Origin: Bradyrhizobium sp. AUGA SZCCT0283
GTDB taxonomy: Bacteria > Pseudomonadota > Alphaproteobacteria > Rhizobiales > Xanthobacteraceae
DNA length: 64,000 nt
Assembly (NCBI RefSeq): GCF_018130385.1
Contig: NZ_JAFCLU010000011.1
Location: 124,001-188,000, forward strand
Reading direction: 5' to 3'
Below, in pieces: positions 34,128 through 43,143 of the stretch (positions within the stretch are counted from its first letter, which is position 1; the number at the start of each line of letters is the position of its first letter). The position numbers and the translations under genes were made by a program. Under the pieces are notes generated by a model, which saw nothing but the letters and a program-made list of their open reading frames with translations, had not been told where the DNA came from and ran no database searches.

Positions 34128-36374
34128 TCAGAACGTCGCGCCGGCCTTCACCATGTAGGTTCTGCCGGGCAGCGGATAGGCCGAGAAACGGCCGGGCGTG
34201 AACGAACTGGCGATGGCGTAGTCGTAGTACTGCGCATCGAGCAGGTTGTTTACGCTCAGCGACCAGAAGAAGTGTTCATAAGCGCCGCTCAGCTTCAGAT
34301 CGACGGTGGCGTCCGCCGGAATACGCCGCTGGGTGTTGGCCTGGTCATTGTCCATGGTGCGTTCGCTCCAGGCCCGTACCGTGGCATCCAGCACCAGATA
34401 GTTCTGCCAGATATTCCAGGTCACGCCGCCGGTCGCGGTGTAGCGCGACACCAGGGGAACGTCGTTGCCGGCGAACTGCCCCTCGCGAAACACGGCGCGC
34501 GTATAGGCCACGCCACCCCTCAGCAGCACGCTGTCGCTGACGCGCAGCGAGGCGCTGGTTTCCGAACCGTAGCGGCGGGTCGGATCGAGATTGACGTTGT
34601 AGAACAGCGCCGGGATGAAGTGGATCTCGTTCTCGAGATCCATGTTGTAGATGCTCGATTGCATCTGGAATGCGCCAGCCTTGACGCGGAAGCCGCCTTC
34701 GATGTCATGTGATGTCTGGGTCTTCAACTGGAAGGTGCCTGGAAGGAAGAAAGGTCCGGTGGAGACGCGTTCGTCGACATCAGGCGTGCGGAACGCGCGT
34801 GCGGCGCGGCCGAACACCGAGAATACACTGTTGAAGCGATGCTCGAGGCCGATATGCAGCGCGTATTGCGTCTCGCTGGAAGCGAGCGGCAATGCCTCAA
34901 TACCGAAGAGGCCGCCTGGCGCTGTCGGGTCGTAACGGTCGCGGGCCGCCAGATTGGTATTCTGGACGCGGGCGCCATACGAGAAGTCGGTCGTTGGCAA
35001 CAACCCGACCGTCTGTTGCCAGTAGCCGGCCACGGTCTGTTGCGAAAGGTCATAGACATGGATTGGTGCCGCGCCTTTGAACAGCGGCCGGTCGGAGTGG
35101 TAGGTCGCATCGTAATAGTCGATGCCGGTCAGAATTTGGGATGGGACCCCGAGGATTGAGTTCTTGATGCTCAGGCGCGGGGTGATGGACCAGGTCTGTA
35201 GGTGAGCGTCCACGTAGTTGAAGGGAATCGTCGGTGAGTTGCCGAAGAAGCCAGCCTGCTGCTTCTTGTCCCTCACGCCGCCATCGACGATCAGATCGAC
35301 GCCGTTCATAATTGTCTTGGTGAAGCCGGCGGTCGCGCTGGCGCCCTGCTGGTTGCCGTAATCGAACGGCGTATTTGTGCCCCTGCGATCGGTGACGAGT
35401 TGATTTAGTCCGATCGAGGGATCGACGGTGCGTCCGCCGGGGAAACCGAGCTTCTGGTCGTCGCCGGTCACCGTCAGGAAGGCCTTGAGGTCGGGTGTGG
35501 TGTAATTGAGATTGCCGACCCCGTTGCGCTGATCGAGCGCGTTATTGGCGCGATAGCCGTCAGACTTGATGGCGTTGCCGTAGAATGAGGTCGACCATGG
35601 CCCCGAATTCAGCGCAGTCGAAACCGAGGCCATACGCTGGTTGAAGGAGCCGACACCGGCCTCGGCGCGCATGGCAACAGGCGGGCCGCTGACGCCGTTC
35701 TTCAGGACGATGTTGACGACGCCGCCGACCGCATTGTCGCCGTAGAGCACCGCGCCGCTGTTGCCACGGGCGATTTCGACGCGCTCGATCGAATTGAGCG
35801 GAATGGTCGAGAGATCGACCTGGGCCATGTCGACATCGTTGAGCCGGCGCCCGTTGACGAGGATGAGGGTATTGGCGGTGGCGAACGCGCCAAACCCGCG
35901 GAGATCGACCGACGTCTTCGCGCCGTTGACGCCGCCATACAACGACTGCAACTGCACGCCCGGCACCTGCGCAATGATCTCGGGCAGCGTCTGCGACGGC
36001 GAATGCGCAATCTCCTCCGCGGTAATCACGGTCGCCGACGCGCCGACGATGCCGGAGAACTGTCGGCCGCCGCTTCCGCCCGCGCCTTGCGAGGCGCTTT
36101 GCGATGCGACGTTCGAGCCGGGCCCGGCTGCGGGCCGCGTGCCGGTCGACGGCGCAGCCGCCGGCACGACGCGGTGCGACGTCGATCCTTCATCGTAGGT
36201 CGGCTTGGCGCGGGTCCGGTTCGGATCGGTGGGCGAGGTGACCTCGATCGGCGGCAATGGCTCGGACGGCGCCTGCTGGGCCTGCGCGCCGGAAATGCCG
36301 AGCGATACGACGGGCACCAGGAAACTGGAGGCAAGCCAGAAACGGCGCTGCCGCGTGGCGGTGATGGAAGACAT
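34128..36374 (-). CDS. btuB: TonB-dependent outer-membrane receptor, probable cobalamin receptor
   Basis: A 748-residue outer-membrane protein. After a signal sequence (FWLASSFLVPVVSLGISGAQ) and a proline-rich linker comes the plug domain, about residues 105-240: VITAEEIAHSPSQTLPEIIA, VDLRGFGAFATANTLILVNG and RVEIARGNSGAVLYGDNAVG. A 22-strand barrel follows and ends in an aromatic residue (YMVKAGATF). A cobalamin riboswitch lies in its leader, and the periplasmic/ABC partners btuCDF are divergent next to it, so B12 is the likely ligand. TonB, ExbB and ExbD are not in the window. Confidence 0.92.
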   Translation of the reverse strand: MSSITATRQRRFWLASSFLVPVVSLGISGAQAQQAPSEPLPPIEVTSPTDPNRTRAKPTYDEGSTSHRVVPAAAPSTGTRPAAGPGSNVASQSASQGAGGSGGRQFSGIVGASATVITAEEIAHSPSQTLPEIIAQVPGVQLQSLYGGVNGAKTSVDLRGFGAFATANTLILVNGRRLNDVDMAQVDLSTIPLNSIERVEIARGNSGAVLYGDNAVGGVVNIVLKNGVSGPPVAMRAEAGVGSFNQRMASVSTALNSGPWSTSFYGNAIKSDGYRANNALDQRNGVGNLNYTTPDLKAFLTVTGDDQKLGFPGGRTVDPSIGLNQLVTDRRGTNTPFDYGNQQGASATAGFTKTIMNGVDLIVDGGVRDKKQQAGFFGNSPTIPFNYVDAHLQTWSITPRLSIKNSILGVPSQILTGIDYYDATYHSDRPLFKGAAPIHVYDLSQQTVAGYWQQTVGLLPTTDFSYGARVQNTNLAARDRYDPTAPGGLFGIEALPLASSETQYALHIGLEHRFNSVFSVFGRAARAFRTPDVDERVSTGPFFLPGTFQLKTQTSHDIEGGFRVKAGAFQMQSSIYNMDLENEIHFIPALFYNVNLDPTRRYGSETSASLRVSDSVLLRGGVAYTRAVFREGQFAGNDVPLVSRYTATGGVTWNIWQNYLVLDATVRAWSERTMDNDQANTQRRIPADATVDLKLSGAYEHFFWSLSVNNLLDAQYYDYAIASSFTPGRFSAYPLPGRTYMVKAGATF

Positions 36375-36390
36375 GGTTCAGACCTCGGTA

Positions 36391-36409
36391 TGACGTCAGT
36401 GGCACGTCA
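36391..36409 (-). promoter_or_regulatory. Leader hairpin next to the btuB ribosome site
   Basis: tgacgt and acgtca pair with a 7-base loop directly upstream of the purine-rich cgagg that precedes the btuB ATG. It may be part of the riboswitch expression platform. This is inference from position only. Confidence 0.35.
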
Positions 36410-36494
36410 CAGCGAACCAAGTCTCACCATGGGCTAGCGCAGCTTAGGTGAAGCTAATGTCTGTACTCCCCGACCGACATCTTCGCGTGTGACC

Positions 36495-36660
36495 ACGGCT
36501 GACGGCAGGTCTCCTGGCTCGCGGGTCGTCACCCTTCGTCGCCTTCCCAGGACCGAGATTCCCAGTGGCCTATGACGAAGGACTCGCCGCTTACAGTTGC
36601 GGGGGCAGCCGCGGAATTGGGGATTTTCCCCGCACCGCATTCCCTTTTGATCCCCAAAGC
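36495..36660 (-). ncRNA. Cobalamin riboswitch (adenosylcobalamin-type) in the btuB leader
   Basis: Read on the minus strand, the segment holds the conserved parts in order: a P3-region start with ATGCGGTGCGGGG, the B12 box core GCTGCCCCCGCAACTGTAAG followed by CGG, then GCCACTGGGAA, GGGAAGGC and the 3' element AGCCAGGAGACCTGCC. The segment ends about 120 nt before the btuB ATG. Binding of the cofactor would lower btuB expression. The 446-bp space between btuB and btuC is taken up by this leader and about 160 bp next to btuC, in which I see no second riboswitch. Confidence 0.95.
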
Positions 36661-36820
36661 GTGAACCGTCGGGAACTATGGTAGAAGTTTGTCAAAGTCC
36701 GAGTCAATCCGCCTCGGGCGCGCTCGCGATCCTCACTGGACGAGTGCGCTATTTTTGCCGCATGAGCACTCTTGCCTGAGCTCCTGTACCGGGGCGGGTA
36801 AAACTGCTTTAGGACGATCG

Positions 36821-37864
36821 ATGAGTGTTGAGGCCGCAACCCTGACCAACGAGGATACCGCGCGCCGGCGGATCGGCGCGACCGCGGCGCTTGCCGCGCT
36901 CGTTGGGCTGCTGGTGCTGATCTCGCTCGGCATCGGTCCGGTGCGGCTGTCGCCGCTTGCGGTGGCGGAAGCGCTGTTCGGCGGCGGCAGCGAGGTGTCG
37001 CAGGTGATCGTGCGGGAAATCCGCCTGCCGCGAACGCTGCTGGCGCTGGCAATCGGCGCCATTCTCGGACTATCAGGCGCATCGCTGCAGGGCCTGTTGC
37101 GCAATCCGCTGGCCTCGCCCTCGCTGTTCGGCGCGCCGCAATCGGCCGCCTTCGGCGCGGTGCTGGTGATTGCGCTGGGGCTGGCCGACGTGCGCTCCTA
37201 CGCACTGCCGGTCGCGGCGATCGTCGCGGCGTTCGCGTCCGTTTTCGTGCTGCTCTCGATCGCCGGCCGCAATGCCGGGCTGCTGATCCTCATCCTGTCG
37301 GGGCTGGCGATATCGAGCTTTGCAGGGGCTGCCACCGCGCTGGTGATGAACCTCTCCAGCAATCCCTTCGTGGTGCTGGAGATCGCGTTCTGGCTACTGG
37401 GCTCGCTGGAGGACCGCAGCTTCCAGCACGTTATGCTCGCGCTGCCGTTCATCATCGCCGGCGGGATCATGCTGTTCAGCCAGCGCCATGCCTTTCGCGC
37501 GCTGAGTCTGGGCGAGGAAACCGCGCAAAGCCTCGGCGTCGATGTGGGGCGTTTGCGGCTGTTCGTGATTTCGGGCGTGGCGCTCGGCGTTGGCGGCGCG
37601 GTCGCCGTCACCGGCACCATCGGTTTCATCGGGCTCGTTGCGCCGCATCTGATGCGGCCGTTGATCGGGCATGATCCGGGGCGGCTATTGGTGCCGAGCG
37701 CGCTCGCAGGTTCGGCGCTTTTGCTGGCAGCTGACATCGCGGTGCGCATCATCCCCTCGACATCGGACATCAAGGTCGGCGTGCTGACCTCGATCATCGG
37801 CGTGCCGTTCTTCCTCTATCTGATCATGCGCGAACGCCGCGCCCTCGGCGGAGGCGTCGCATGA
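36821..37864 (+). CDS. btuC: FecCD-family ABC permease, probable vitamin B12 permease
   Basis: A ~347-residue inner-membrane permease with about ten TM segments. Family signatures are VREIRLPRTLLALAIGAILG with LSGASLQGLLRNPLASPSLF, and near the C terminus VTGTIGFIGLVAPHLMRPLI and LLAADIAVRIIPSTSDIKVG. The start is the ATG at 36821 with AGGA 6 bases upstream; the longer frame from 36689 is not supported. It is the first gene of btuCDF. Siderophore permeases have the same fold, so the B12 assignment rests on the adjacent riboswitch and btuB. Confidence 0.88.
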   Translation: MSVEAATLTNEDTARRRIGATAALAALVGLLVLISLGIGPVRLSPLAVAEALFGGGSEVSQVIVREIRLPRTLLALAIGAILGLSGASLQGLLRNPLASPSLFGAPQSAAFGAVLVIALGLADVRSYALPVAAIVAAFASVFVLLSIAGRNAGLLILILSGLAISSFAGAATALVMNLSSNPFVVLEIAFWLLGSLEDRSFQHVMLALPFIIAGGIMLFSQRHAFRALSLGEETAQSLGVDVGRLRLFVISGVALGVGGAVAVTGTIGFIGLVAPHLMRPLIGHDPGRLLVPSALAGSALLLAADIAVRIIPSTSDIKVGVLTSIIGVPFFLYLIMRERRALGGGVA

Positions 37865-38643
37865 GCGAGACAGCGCTGCTGACCGCAAGGGGACTCGGCG
37901 TGCGGCTTGCCGGCCGCGTCGTGCTGAAAGACGTCTCGCTGGCGCTGGAAGCGGGTCATCTGGTGGCGCTGGTCGGGCCGAATGGCGCCGGCAAGACCAC
38001 GCTGTTGCGGGCGCTGGCGGGATTGATCCCGTCCGAGGGCGAGATCGAGATCGGCGGCCAAACGTTGTCGTCGCTGCCGCTGCGCAAAAGGGCAAAACGC
38101 TTCGGCTATCTGCCGCAGGGGCATGTGGTGCACTGGCCGCTGCCGGCGCGCGATATCGTGGCGCTCGGCCGCTATCCGCATGGCGCCACCGATCCGGCGC
38201 GCCTGTCGCCCAGGGATGCGGAGGCGGTGCTGCGCGCGATGCAGGCGGTCGACGTCATGGAGTTCAGCGACCGCCGCGTCACCGAATTGTCCGGCGGCGA
38301 GCGCAGTCGCGTCGCGCTGGCCCGCGCGCTGGCGGTGGAGGCGCCGGTTATCCTGGCCGACGAGCCGACCGCCTCGCTCGATCCGCGGCACCAGATCGAC
38401 GTCATGAAGAATTTGCGCGCGACCGCCGACAAGGGCGTGCTCGTCATTGTCGTGACGCACGATCTCGGACTCGCGGCGCGGTTTGCCGACCATGTGCTGG
38501 TGCTGCGCGAAGGCCGCCTGGTGTCGCAGGGCGCGCCGGCAGAGGCGCTGTCCGAGCAGGTGATGGCTGACGTGTTCAGGATTTCGGCCTATCGCGCGGA
38601 ATTCCAGCGCGAGACCGTCATCGTGCCGTGGGCGGACATTTGA
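37861..38643 (+). CDS. btuD: ABC transporter ATP-binding protein, probable vitamin B12 ATPase
   Basis: A 260-residue ATPase with Walker A GPNGAGKTT, signature LSGGERSRVALARAL, Walker B VILADEPTASLD and the switch histidine in VVTHDLGLAA. The sequence matches the FepC/BtuD group. It overlaps btuC by 4 bases (ATGA) and btuF by one base (TGATG), so the three are translationally coupled. It powers import through the BtuC dimer. Confidence 0.88.
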   Translation: MSETALLTARGLGVRLAGRVVLKDVSLALEAGHLVALVGPNGAGKTTLLRALAGLIPSEGEIEIGGQTLSSLPLRKRAKRFGYLPQGHVVHWPLPARDIVALGRYPHGATDPARLSPRDAEAVLRAMQAVDVMEFSDRRVTELSGGERSRVALARALAVEAPVILADEPTASLDPRHQIDVMKNLRATADKGVLVIVVTHDLGLAARFADHVLVLREGRLVSQGAPAEALSEQVMADVFRISAYRAEFQRETVIVPWADI

Positions 38644-39479
38644 TGCGACGGCGGCTGGCATTTCTGGTCGCGACGATGGCGCTTGCGTTGCCCGGCAGCC
38701 TCGCGTCATCAGCCAATCTGCCGCGTCTGGTGTCGATGAATGTCTGCACCGACCAGTTGCTGCTGACGCTGGCCGACCCCGAACAGATTCTGGGATTGAG
38801 CCGGTTTTCGCGGGACGGCTGGCAATCGCAGGCGGGCGACATCAGCCGCTATCCGGTTTTATCAGGAGGCGCCGAGGACGTGCTGCTGATCCGGCCCGAC
38901 ATCGTCGTCGCCAGCGCGTTCGACAAGCGCTCGACGCGGGAGTTGTTGAAGGCCAAGGGACTTCGTCTTGCTGAACTCGCGGTACCGCGAACCCTCGATG
39001 AAGCGCGGCAGCAGATCCGCGAGGCCGGTGACATCACCGGACACCCCGACCGCGCGGCTTTGGAAATAGCGCGGCTCGATGCGGCGCTGGCGCGCGCCCG
39101 CCGCGCAGTCTCCGAGCGGCATTATCGCGTGCTGCCGTTGTCGCGGCGCGGCTGGGTGGCGGGCAGCGACAGCTTTGTCGGTTCGCTGCTCCGCGAAACC
39201 GGGCTGCGCAGCGCGGCCGGCGATCTCGGCTTCGCCTTCGGCGGCTTTGCCTCGCTGGAGGCGATCGTGAACTTGCGGCCGGACTTCATCGTGGTTTCGC
39301 AGGCCGGCCACATGGCGAGGGATGATGGTCAGGCGTTCCTGCTGCATCCGGCGCTGGAGCGCTTCTATCCACCGGAAAAGCGCATCGTGATTCCGGAGCG
39401 CATGACCGAGTGCGGTGGCGTGATGCTGGCGGATGCGCTCGACGCGCTGGCGGCGGAGGTGAAGCGGGTGGGGCGGTAG
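38643..39479 (+). CDS. btuF: Cobalamin-binding periplasmic protein
   Basis: A ~278-residue type III binding protein. The signal peptide is MRRRLAFLVATMALALPGSL, with cleavage near SSANLP. The mature start LPRLVSMNVCTDQLLLTLAD is the usual opening of BtuF/FhuD-like proteins, followed by ILGLSRFSRDGW and the domain around RPDIVVASAF. The ATG at 38643 shares one base with the btuD stop; an ATG at 38628 is also in frame. It would pass B12 from BtuB to BtuCD in the periplasm. Confidence 0.87.
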   Translation: MRRRLAFLVATMALALPGSLASSANLPRLVSMNVCTDQLLLTLADPEQILGLSRFSRDGWQSQAGDISRYPVLSGGAEDVLLIRPDIVVASAFDKRSTRELLKAKGLRLAELAVPRTLDEARQQIREAGDITGHPDRAALEIARLDAALARARRAVSERHYRVLPLSRRGWVAGSDSFVGSLLRETGLRSAAGDLGFAFGGFASLEAIVNLRPDFIVVSQAGHMARDDGQAFLLHPALERFYPPEKRIVIPERMTECGGVMLADALDALAAEVKRVGR

Positions 39480-39498
39480 GGTTCGGATACAAGTATCT

Positions 39499-39619
39499 CG
39501 TCGTCCCTGCGAACGCAGGGACCCATAACCACAGGACGTTATAATTTAAGCAAGGCGTTGGCCACTGCCTTGAATCGCAGGGCCGCGGCGTATGGGTCCC
39601 TGCGTTCGCAGGGACGACG
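39499..39619. repeat. Intergenic palindromic repeat, family C copy
   Basis: Left arm cgtcgtccctgcgaacgcag followed by ggacccataacca; right arm gccgcggcgtatgggtccct followed by gcgttcgcagggacgacg. It sits between the convergent btuF and persulfide dioxygenase genes. Confidence 0.88.
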
Positions 39620-39632
39620 CGCCCCATAAGGA

Positions 39633-40682
39633 CTACCCGTGGACCACCGGGCCGCCGACCTTCTTCCACGCGTCGATACCGCCTTCGATATGCGCGGTGT
39701 TGGCCAACCCCGCATTCTTCGCCGCGGCCACTGCCATCGCCGAGCGTTCGCCGAAGGCGCAGAAGAACACCACGCGGCGGCCGGTGGCGGCGGCGACTTC
39801 GCGCAGCATGCCGCCGGGCTTGAGGCTCTCGGCGATGCCGGGGTAGGGCGCATGCAGCGCGCCCGAGATCGTGCCGTGCTTGGCGCGCTCGCTGGCCTCG
39901 CGCAGATCGACCAGCAGGATATCGGGCCGGCCGAGACTGTTGATGGCGTCGCGGGCAGAGAGCGCGAGCCCCTGCCTGGCAAGCTCCTCCTGATGCAGGC
40001 CGACATGCATGTTGGCGGGCACCGCCACGTCCATCATCTTCGGGTTCGGCAGCTTCAGATTGGCCATCAGCTCGATATATTCGTCGACCGAACGCACCTG
40101 CAGCCGCGGATTGTAGCGCCGCTCCTCGCCAATGGTGGAAACGGTATCGCCCTTGTAGTCGTGGGCGGGGAATACCATGGTTTCGTCAGGCAGTTTCAGG
40201 AGCCGGTTGAAGATCGATTCATATTGTGCCCGCGAAGAGCCGTTCTGAAAATCAGTGCGGCCGGTGCCACGGATCAACAGTGTGTCGCCCGTGAAGACGC
40301 GATCGCCCATCAAATAGCTGTAGGAATCGTCGGTGTGGCCGGGCGTGTACATGACGTCGAGGCTTAAGCCCTCGATCATCACCTTGTCGCCGTCGGAAAC
40401 CCGCATCGACACCACGTCGGCCTTGCTCTGCTCGCCCATGATGGTGATGCACTGGGTGCGGTCGCGCAGTTCGCCCAGCCCCGTGACGTGGTCGGCATGC
40501 AGATGGGTGTCGATCGCCTTCACCAGCCGCAAATCCAGTTCGCGCAGGAGCTGGCAATACCGTTCCGCCTTCTCCAGCACGGGATCGAGGATCAGGGCCT
40601 CGCCACCGGCGCGGCTCGCCAGCAGGTAGCTGTAGGTGCCCGAAACGCTGTCGAAAAGCTGACGAAAGATCATGGCTGACAC
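39633..40682 (-). CDS. Persulfide dioxygenase-rhodanese fusion (ETHE1/Blh-like)
   Basis: A 349-residue fusion. Residues 1-235 are a metallo-beta-lactamase domain with THLHADH at 59-65, H116, D133 and H174, the iron-binding set of ETHE1-type persulfide dioxygenases. Residues 240-349 are a rhodanese domain with catalytic Cys308 in FFCAFGERSA. The enzyme would oxidise glutathione persulfide to sulfite and pass sulfane sulfur to thiols or sulfite. It lies downstream of the sox genes on the same strand, after a 166-bp gap with a family A repeat. BigR-type repressors control blh genes of this type, which fits the sensor at 47697. ATGs at 40682 and 40673 are both possible. Confidence 0.88.
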   Translation of the reverse strand: MSAMIFRQLFDSVSGTYSYLLASRAGGEALILDPVLEKAERYCQLLRELDLRLVKAIDTHLHADHVTGLGELRDRTQCITIMGEQSKADVVSMRVSDGDKVMIEGLSLDVMYTPGHTDDSYSYLMGDRVFTGDTLLIRGTGRTDFQNGSSRAQYESIFNRLLKLPDETMVFPAHDYKGDTVSTIGEERRYNPRLQVRSVDEYIELMANLKLPNPKMMDVAVPANMHVGLHQEELARQGLALSARDAINSLGRPDILLVDLREASERAKHGTISGALHAPYPGIAESLKPGGMLREVAAATGRRVVFFCAFGERSAMAVAAAKNAGLANTAHIEGGIDAWKKVGGPVVHG

Positions 40683-40736
40683 GTCCGCGTTAATTCAGAT
40701 CGCCCGGTTGAATGAAGGTCTATCCCCGTCATTGCC

Positions 40737-40838
40737 TGCGACAAACGCGAAGCGTTTGCGCAAGGGAGCGTTAGCGACGAAGCAATCCATCTATCCCCAC
40801 GCGGAAAGGTGGATTGCTTCGCTCCGCTCGCAATGACG
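40737..40838. repeat. Intergenic palindromic repeat, family A copy 2
   Basis: cgtcattgcctgcgac...gacgaagcaatccatc and ggattgcttcgctccgctcg followed by caatgacg. It has the same arms as 2245-2328 with a ~20-bp insertion in the left arm. It lies between the dsrE-like gene and the persulfide dioxygenase gene. Confidence 0.85.
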
Positions 40839-40848
40839 GTGGAAACGG

Positions 40849-41310
40849 TCACGGTCTCACCAGCGTATACCCATTCTCCGTCAGAAACAGAATCTGCGCC
40901 ACGCCGACCTGCACCGGCGTTGCCGCTGATATGAACTCCGGCCGCTTGCCGCTCTCGCGTTCGAGCGTGTCAACGGTATTGAGACAGAGGTCGAAACGCG
41001 CGCCCTGCGCCACCAGGCTCTCGACCATCTTGCGGTTGGGATTTTCCGGGCGCAGCAGATCGACGCCTGGACCGAACGCCACGACCTCGATCGCGACCTT
41101 GTCGGGATCGTAATGCTTCATCAGGTTGCTGGCGACGCTGAGCACGAGGCCCTGTTTGCGCGGATCGTTGTCGGAGAGCTGCAGCACGATCTTGTGCTCG
41201 GCAAACGGCTTGTCCTGCAGCGGCGCCTGCTGGGCGCGGGCATCGGGCGCGGCGGCTGCGATCAGAAGCGCCGCGGCCATGGTGCGAATGATGGTCGAAA
41301 AACCGCTCAT
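40849..41310 (-). CDS. Exported DsrE-family protein
   Basis: A 153-residue protein with a signal peptide (TMAAALLIAAAAPDARAQQA) and a DsrE/DsrF-like alpha/beta domain: KIVLQLSDNDPRKQGLVLSV near residue 42 and GARFDLCLNTVDTLE near 103. DsrE-like proteins carry sulfur as cysteine persulfides; a cysteine at about residue 109 (FDLCLN) is a candidate. The gene overlaps soxB by 4 bases at its start, so it belongs to the sox operon and probably acts as a periplasmic sulfur-handling protein. Its exact role is not established. Confidence 0.82.
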   Translation of the reverse strand: MSGFSTIIRTMAAALLIAAAAPDARAQQAPLQDKPFAEHKIVLQLSDNDPRKQGLVLSVASNLMKHYDPDKVAIEVVAFGPGVDLLRPENPNRKMVESLVAQGARFDLCLNTVDTLERESGKRPEFISAATPVQVGVAQILFLTENGYTLVRP

Positions 41311-43061
41311 CCCTGTCCCGCAATGCCCGGATTGTCCTCAACGCCTTTCAGTGTGACGCCCGGCAGCGACCGGTTGGGCGGCTTGCCGGACTTCAGATGC
41401 CTGGCGACCACATCCCAGATCGGCGCGCCGGTCTGCTCGTTGACGGAGGCCCAGCCTGCCACCTTGTAGCGCTTGCCGGCTTGCAGCGCGTGGCCGTTAT
41501 CGAGCTTGAGTTCGGAAATCCGCTTGCCCACGGTCTCGTTCGGACTGCAGGTGTAGGCGAGGCCGCCGACGCGGACCATGTCGCCGCCCTGCTGGTAATA
41601 GGGATCGGTGTTGAAGAGATTGTCGCAGATGTCTTCCAGCACGTCCTTGATCTGGCCGCCGGTCATGGTCTGGACGTAGGTTTCCGGATAGGTGACAGCG
41701 GTCTGCGCCAGCACGTCCTCCATCGTCAGCGGCTGGCCTGCCAGCGCGGTGGTGCCCCAGCGGAAGCCCGGCGACAGCGCGATCTCGGCGTTCAGTTCGC
41801 CGCGCAGCGCATCGCAGATCAGTTGATCCATCGTGCCGCTAAAATTGCCGCGGCGATAGAGCAGGCGGTCAGCGGAAGCGATCTTCTCGTTCAGCGCGGC
41901 CGCGTGCGGCTCGCGGATCTTGTCGATCAGCGCCTGCATCGCCGTATCGGGCTTCAGCAACTCCGAGAACACCGGCAGCAGCCGGTAGCGCACATTCGCA
42001 ACTTTGCCCTTGCCGATGTCGAGATCGAGCACCGCCAGAAACTTGCCGTTCGAACCGGCATTGGTGACGAGCGTGACGCCGCCCGGATTGGTCACGGCAA
42101 TCGGCTGCGGCACGGCGTCGTGGGTGTGGCCGCCGAGAATGACGTCGATGCCGGTGACGCGGCTGGCGAGCTTGAGGTCGACATCCATGCCGTTATGCGA
42201 GAGCAGGATGACGGCATCGACCTTGTCGGTGTTGCGATGGACATCGACGAGCTTCTGCAGTTCCTCGTCGCGGATGCCGAATTTCCAGTCCGGCGTGAAA
42301 CGCTTCGGGTGCGCGATCGGCACATAGGGAAACGCCTGCCCGATCACGGCGATCCGATGCCCGCCGATCTCCTTGATGATGGACGGCTTGAACACGCGCC
42401 CTGATGCCGGATCGAACGCCTTGGCGTCGTTGAACGCGGCTTCCTCGGTGAGAAAGACGTTCTGCGCCAGGAATTCGCCCTTGAAGCGTTCGAGGTTGAC
42501 GCGCAGCGCCTTCTCGCCATAGGTGAATTCCCAATGGCCGGTCATCGCTTCGATGCCGAGCAGATTGGCGGCGTCGACCATGTCGGCGCCCTGCAGCGTA
42601 TTGGCGAGGCCGGTGCCCTGCCAGAGATCGCCGCCATCGAGCAGCAGCGCGCGTCCGGCGCCGGCCTCGCTGCGCATCCGGTCGACCAGCGTCTTCAGAT
42701 GCGCGAAACCGCCGAGCTTGCCGAATCGGCCGGCAGCTTTCTCGAACTCGATGCAGGTGAAGGCATAGGCGTCGGCACTGTCGGGGCGGATGCCGAAGCG
42801 CTCGAGGAAAGCGCGCCCGACCAGATGCGGCGGGTTGCCCCGCATCGGTCCGACGCCGAGATTGACGCTCGGCTCGCGAAAAAACACCGGCCTGAGCTGC
42901 GCATGGGTATCGGTGATGTGCAGGATGCGGGCATTGCCAAAGCGCTCGAGATCGTAGACGCCGGCATTATTATCGGCGGCCTGCGCGCGGAGCCGTGGCA
43001 GGCTGCCGGACAGGGTGGCGGCGCCCGCTAGCGTCAGGAAATCTCGGCGGCGGATGGTCAT
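41307..43061 (-). CDS. soxB: Thiosulfohydrolase SoxB
   Basis: A 584-residue periplasmic di-manganese enzyme that releases sulfate from the thiocysteine-S-sulfate on SoxY. The N terminus has a twin-arginine signal (MTIRRRDFLTLAGAATLSGS). Metallophosphatase ligands are in HITDTHAQL, LLDGGDLWQG, TGHWEFTYG, LSHNGMDVD and LGGHTHD. The 5'-nucleotidase-type C-terminal domain holds SGTMDQLICDALRGELNAEI. The length is typical. It starts 82 bp after soxK, with a family E repeat in between, and overlaps the dsrE-like gene by 4 bases. Confidence 0.95.
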   Translation of the reverse strand: MTIRRRDFLTLAGAATLSGSLPRLRAQAADNNAGVYDLERFGNARILHITDTHAQLRPVFFREPSVNLGVGPMRGNPPHLVGRAFLERFGIRPDSADAYAFTCIEFEKAAGRFGKLGGFAHLKTLVDRMRSEAGAGRALLLDGGDLWQGTGLANTLQGADMVDAANLLGIEAMTGHWEFTYGEKALRVNLERFKGEFLAQNVFLTEEAAFNDAKAFDPASGRVFKPSIIKEIGGHRIAVIGQAFPYVPIAHPKRFTPDWKFGIRDEELQKLVDVHRNTDKVDAVILLSHNGMDVDLKLASRVTGIDVILGGHTHDAVPQPIAVTNPGGVTLVTNAGSNGKFLAVLDLDIGKGKVANVRYRLLPVFSELLKPDTAMQALIDKIREPHAAALNEKIASADRLLYRRGNFSGTMDQLICDALRGELNAEIALSPGFRWGTTALAGQPLTMEDVLAQTAVTYPETYVQTMTGGQIKDVLEDICDNLFNTDPYYQQGGDMVRVGGLAYTCSPNETVGKRISELKLDNGHALQAGKRYKVAGWASVNEQTGAPIWDVVARHLKSGKPPNRSLPGVTLKGVEDNPGIAGQG

Positions 43062-43097
43062 GCGGGTCTCCGCGCGTCGTAAGGCTCTTAATTGTTT

Positions 43098-43143
43098 AGC
43101 ATGATCTTGGCGGAAAACCGGTTTCCACCTTCCGGATCATGCT
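43098..43143. repeat. Intergenic palindromic repeat, family E copy 2
   Basis: Arms agcatgatc and gatcatgct around the core aaaaccggtttccacctt. It ends at the base next to the soxK stop codon and separates soxK from soxB inside the operon, where it could shape transcript stability. Confidence 0.8.

Noticed and set aside
33408..34712. 434-residue open frame on the plus strand across the btuB and unknown-gene region
   Set aside because: It is antisense to the well supported TonB receptor and its neighbour. Its composition (many His, Arg, Gly) is typical of reverse frames of GC-rich genes and it has no recognisable motif.
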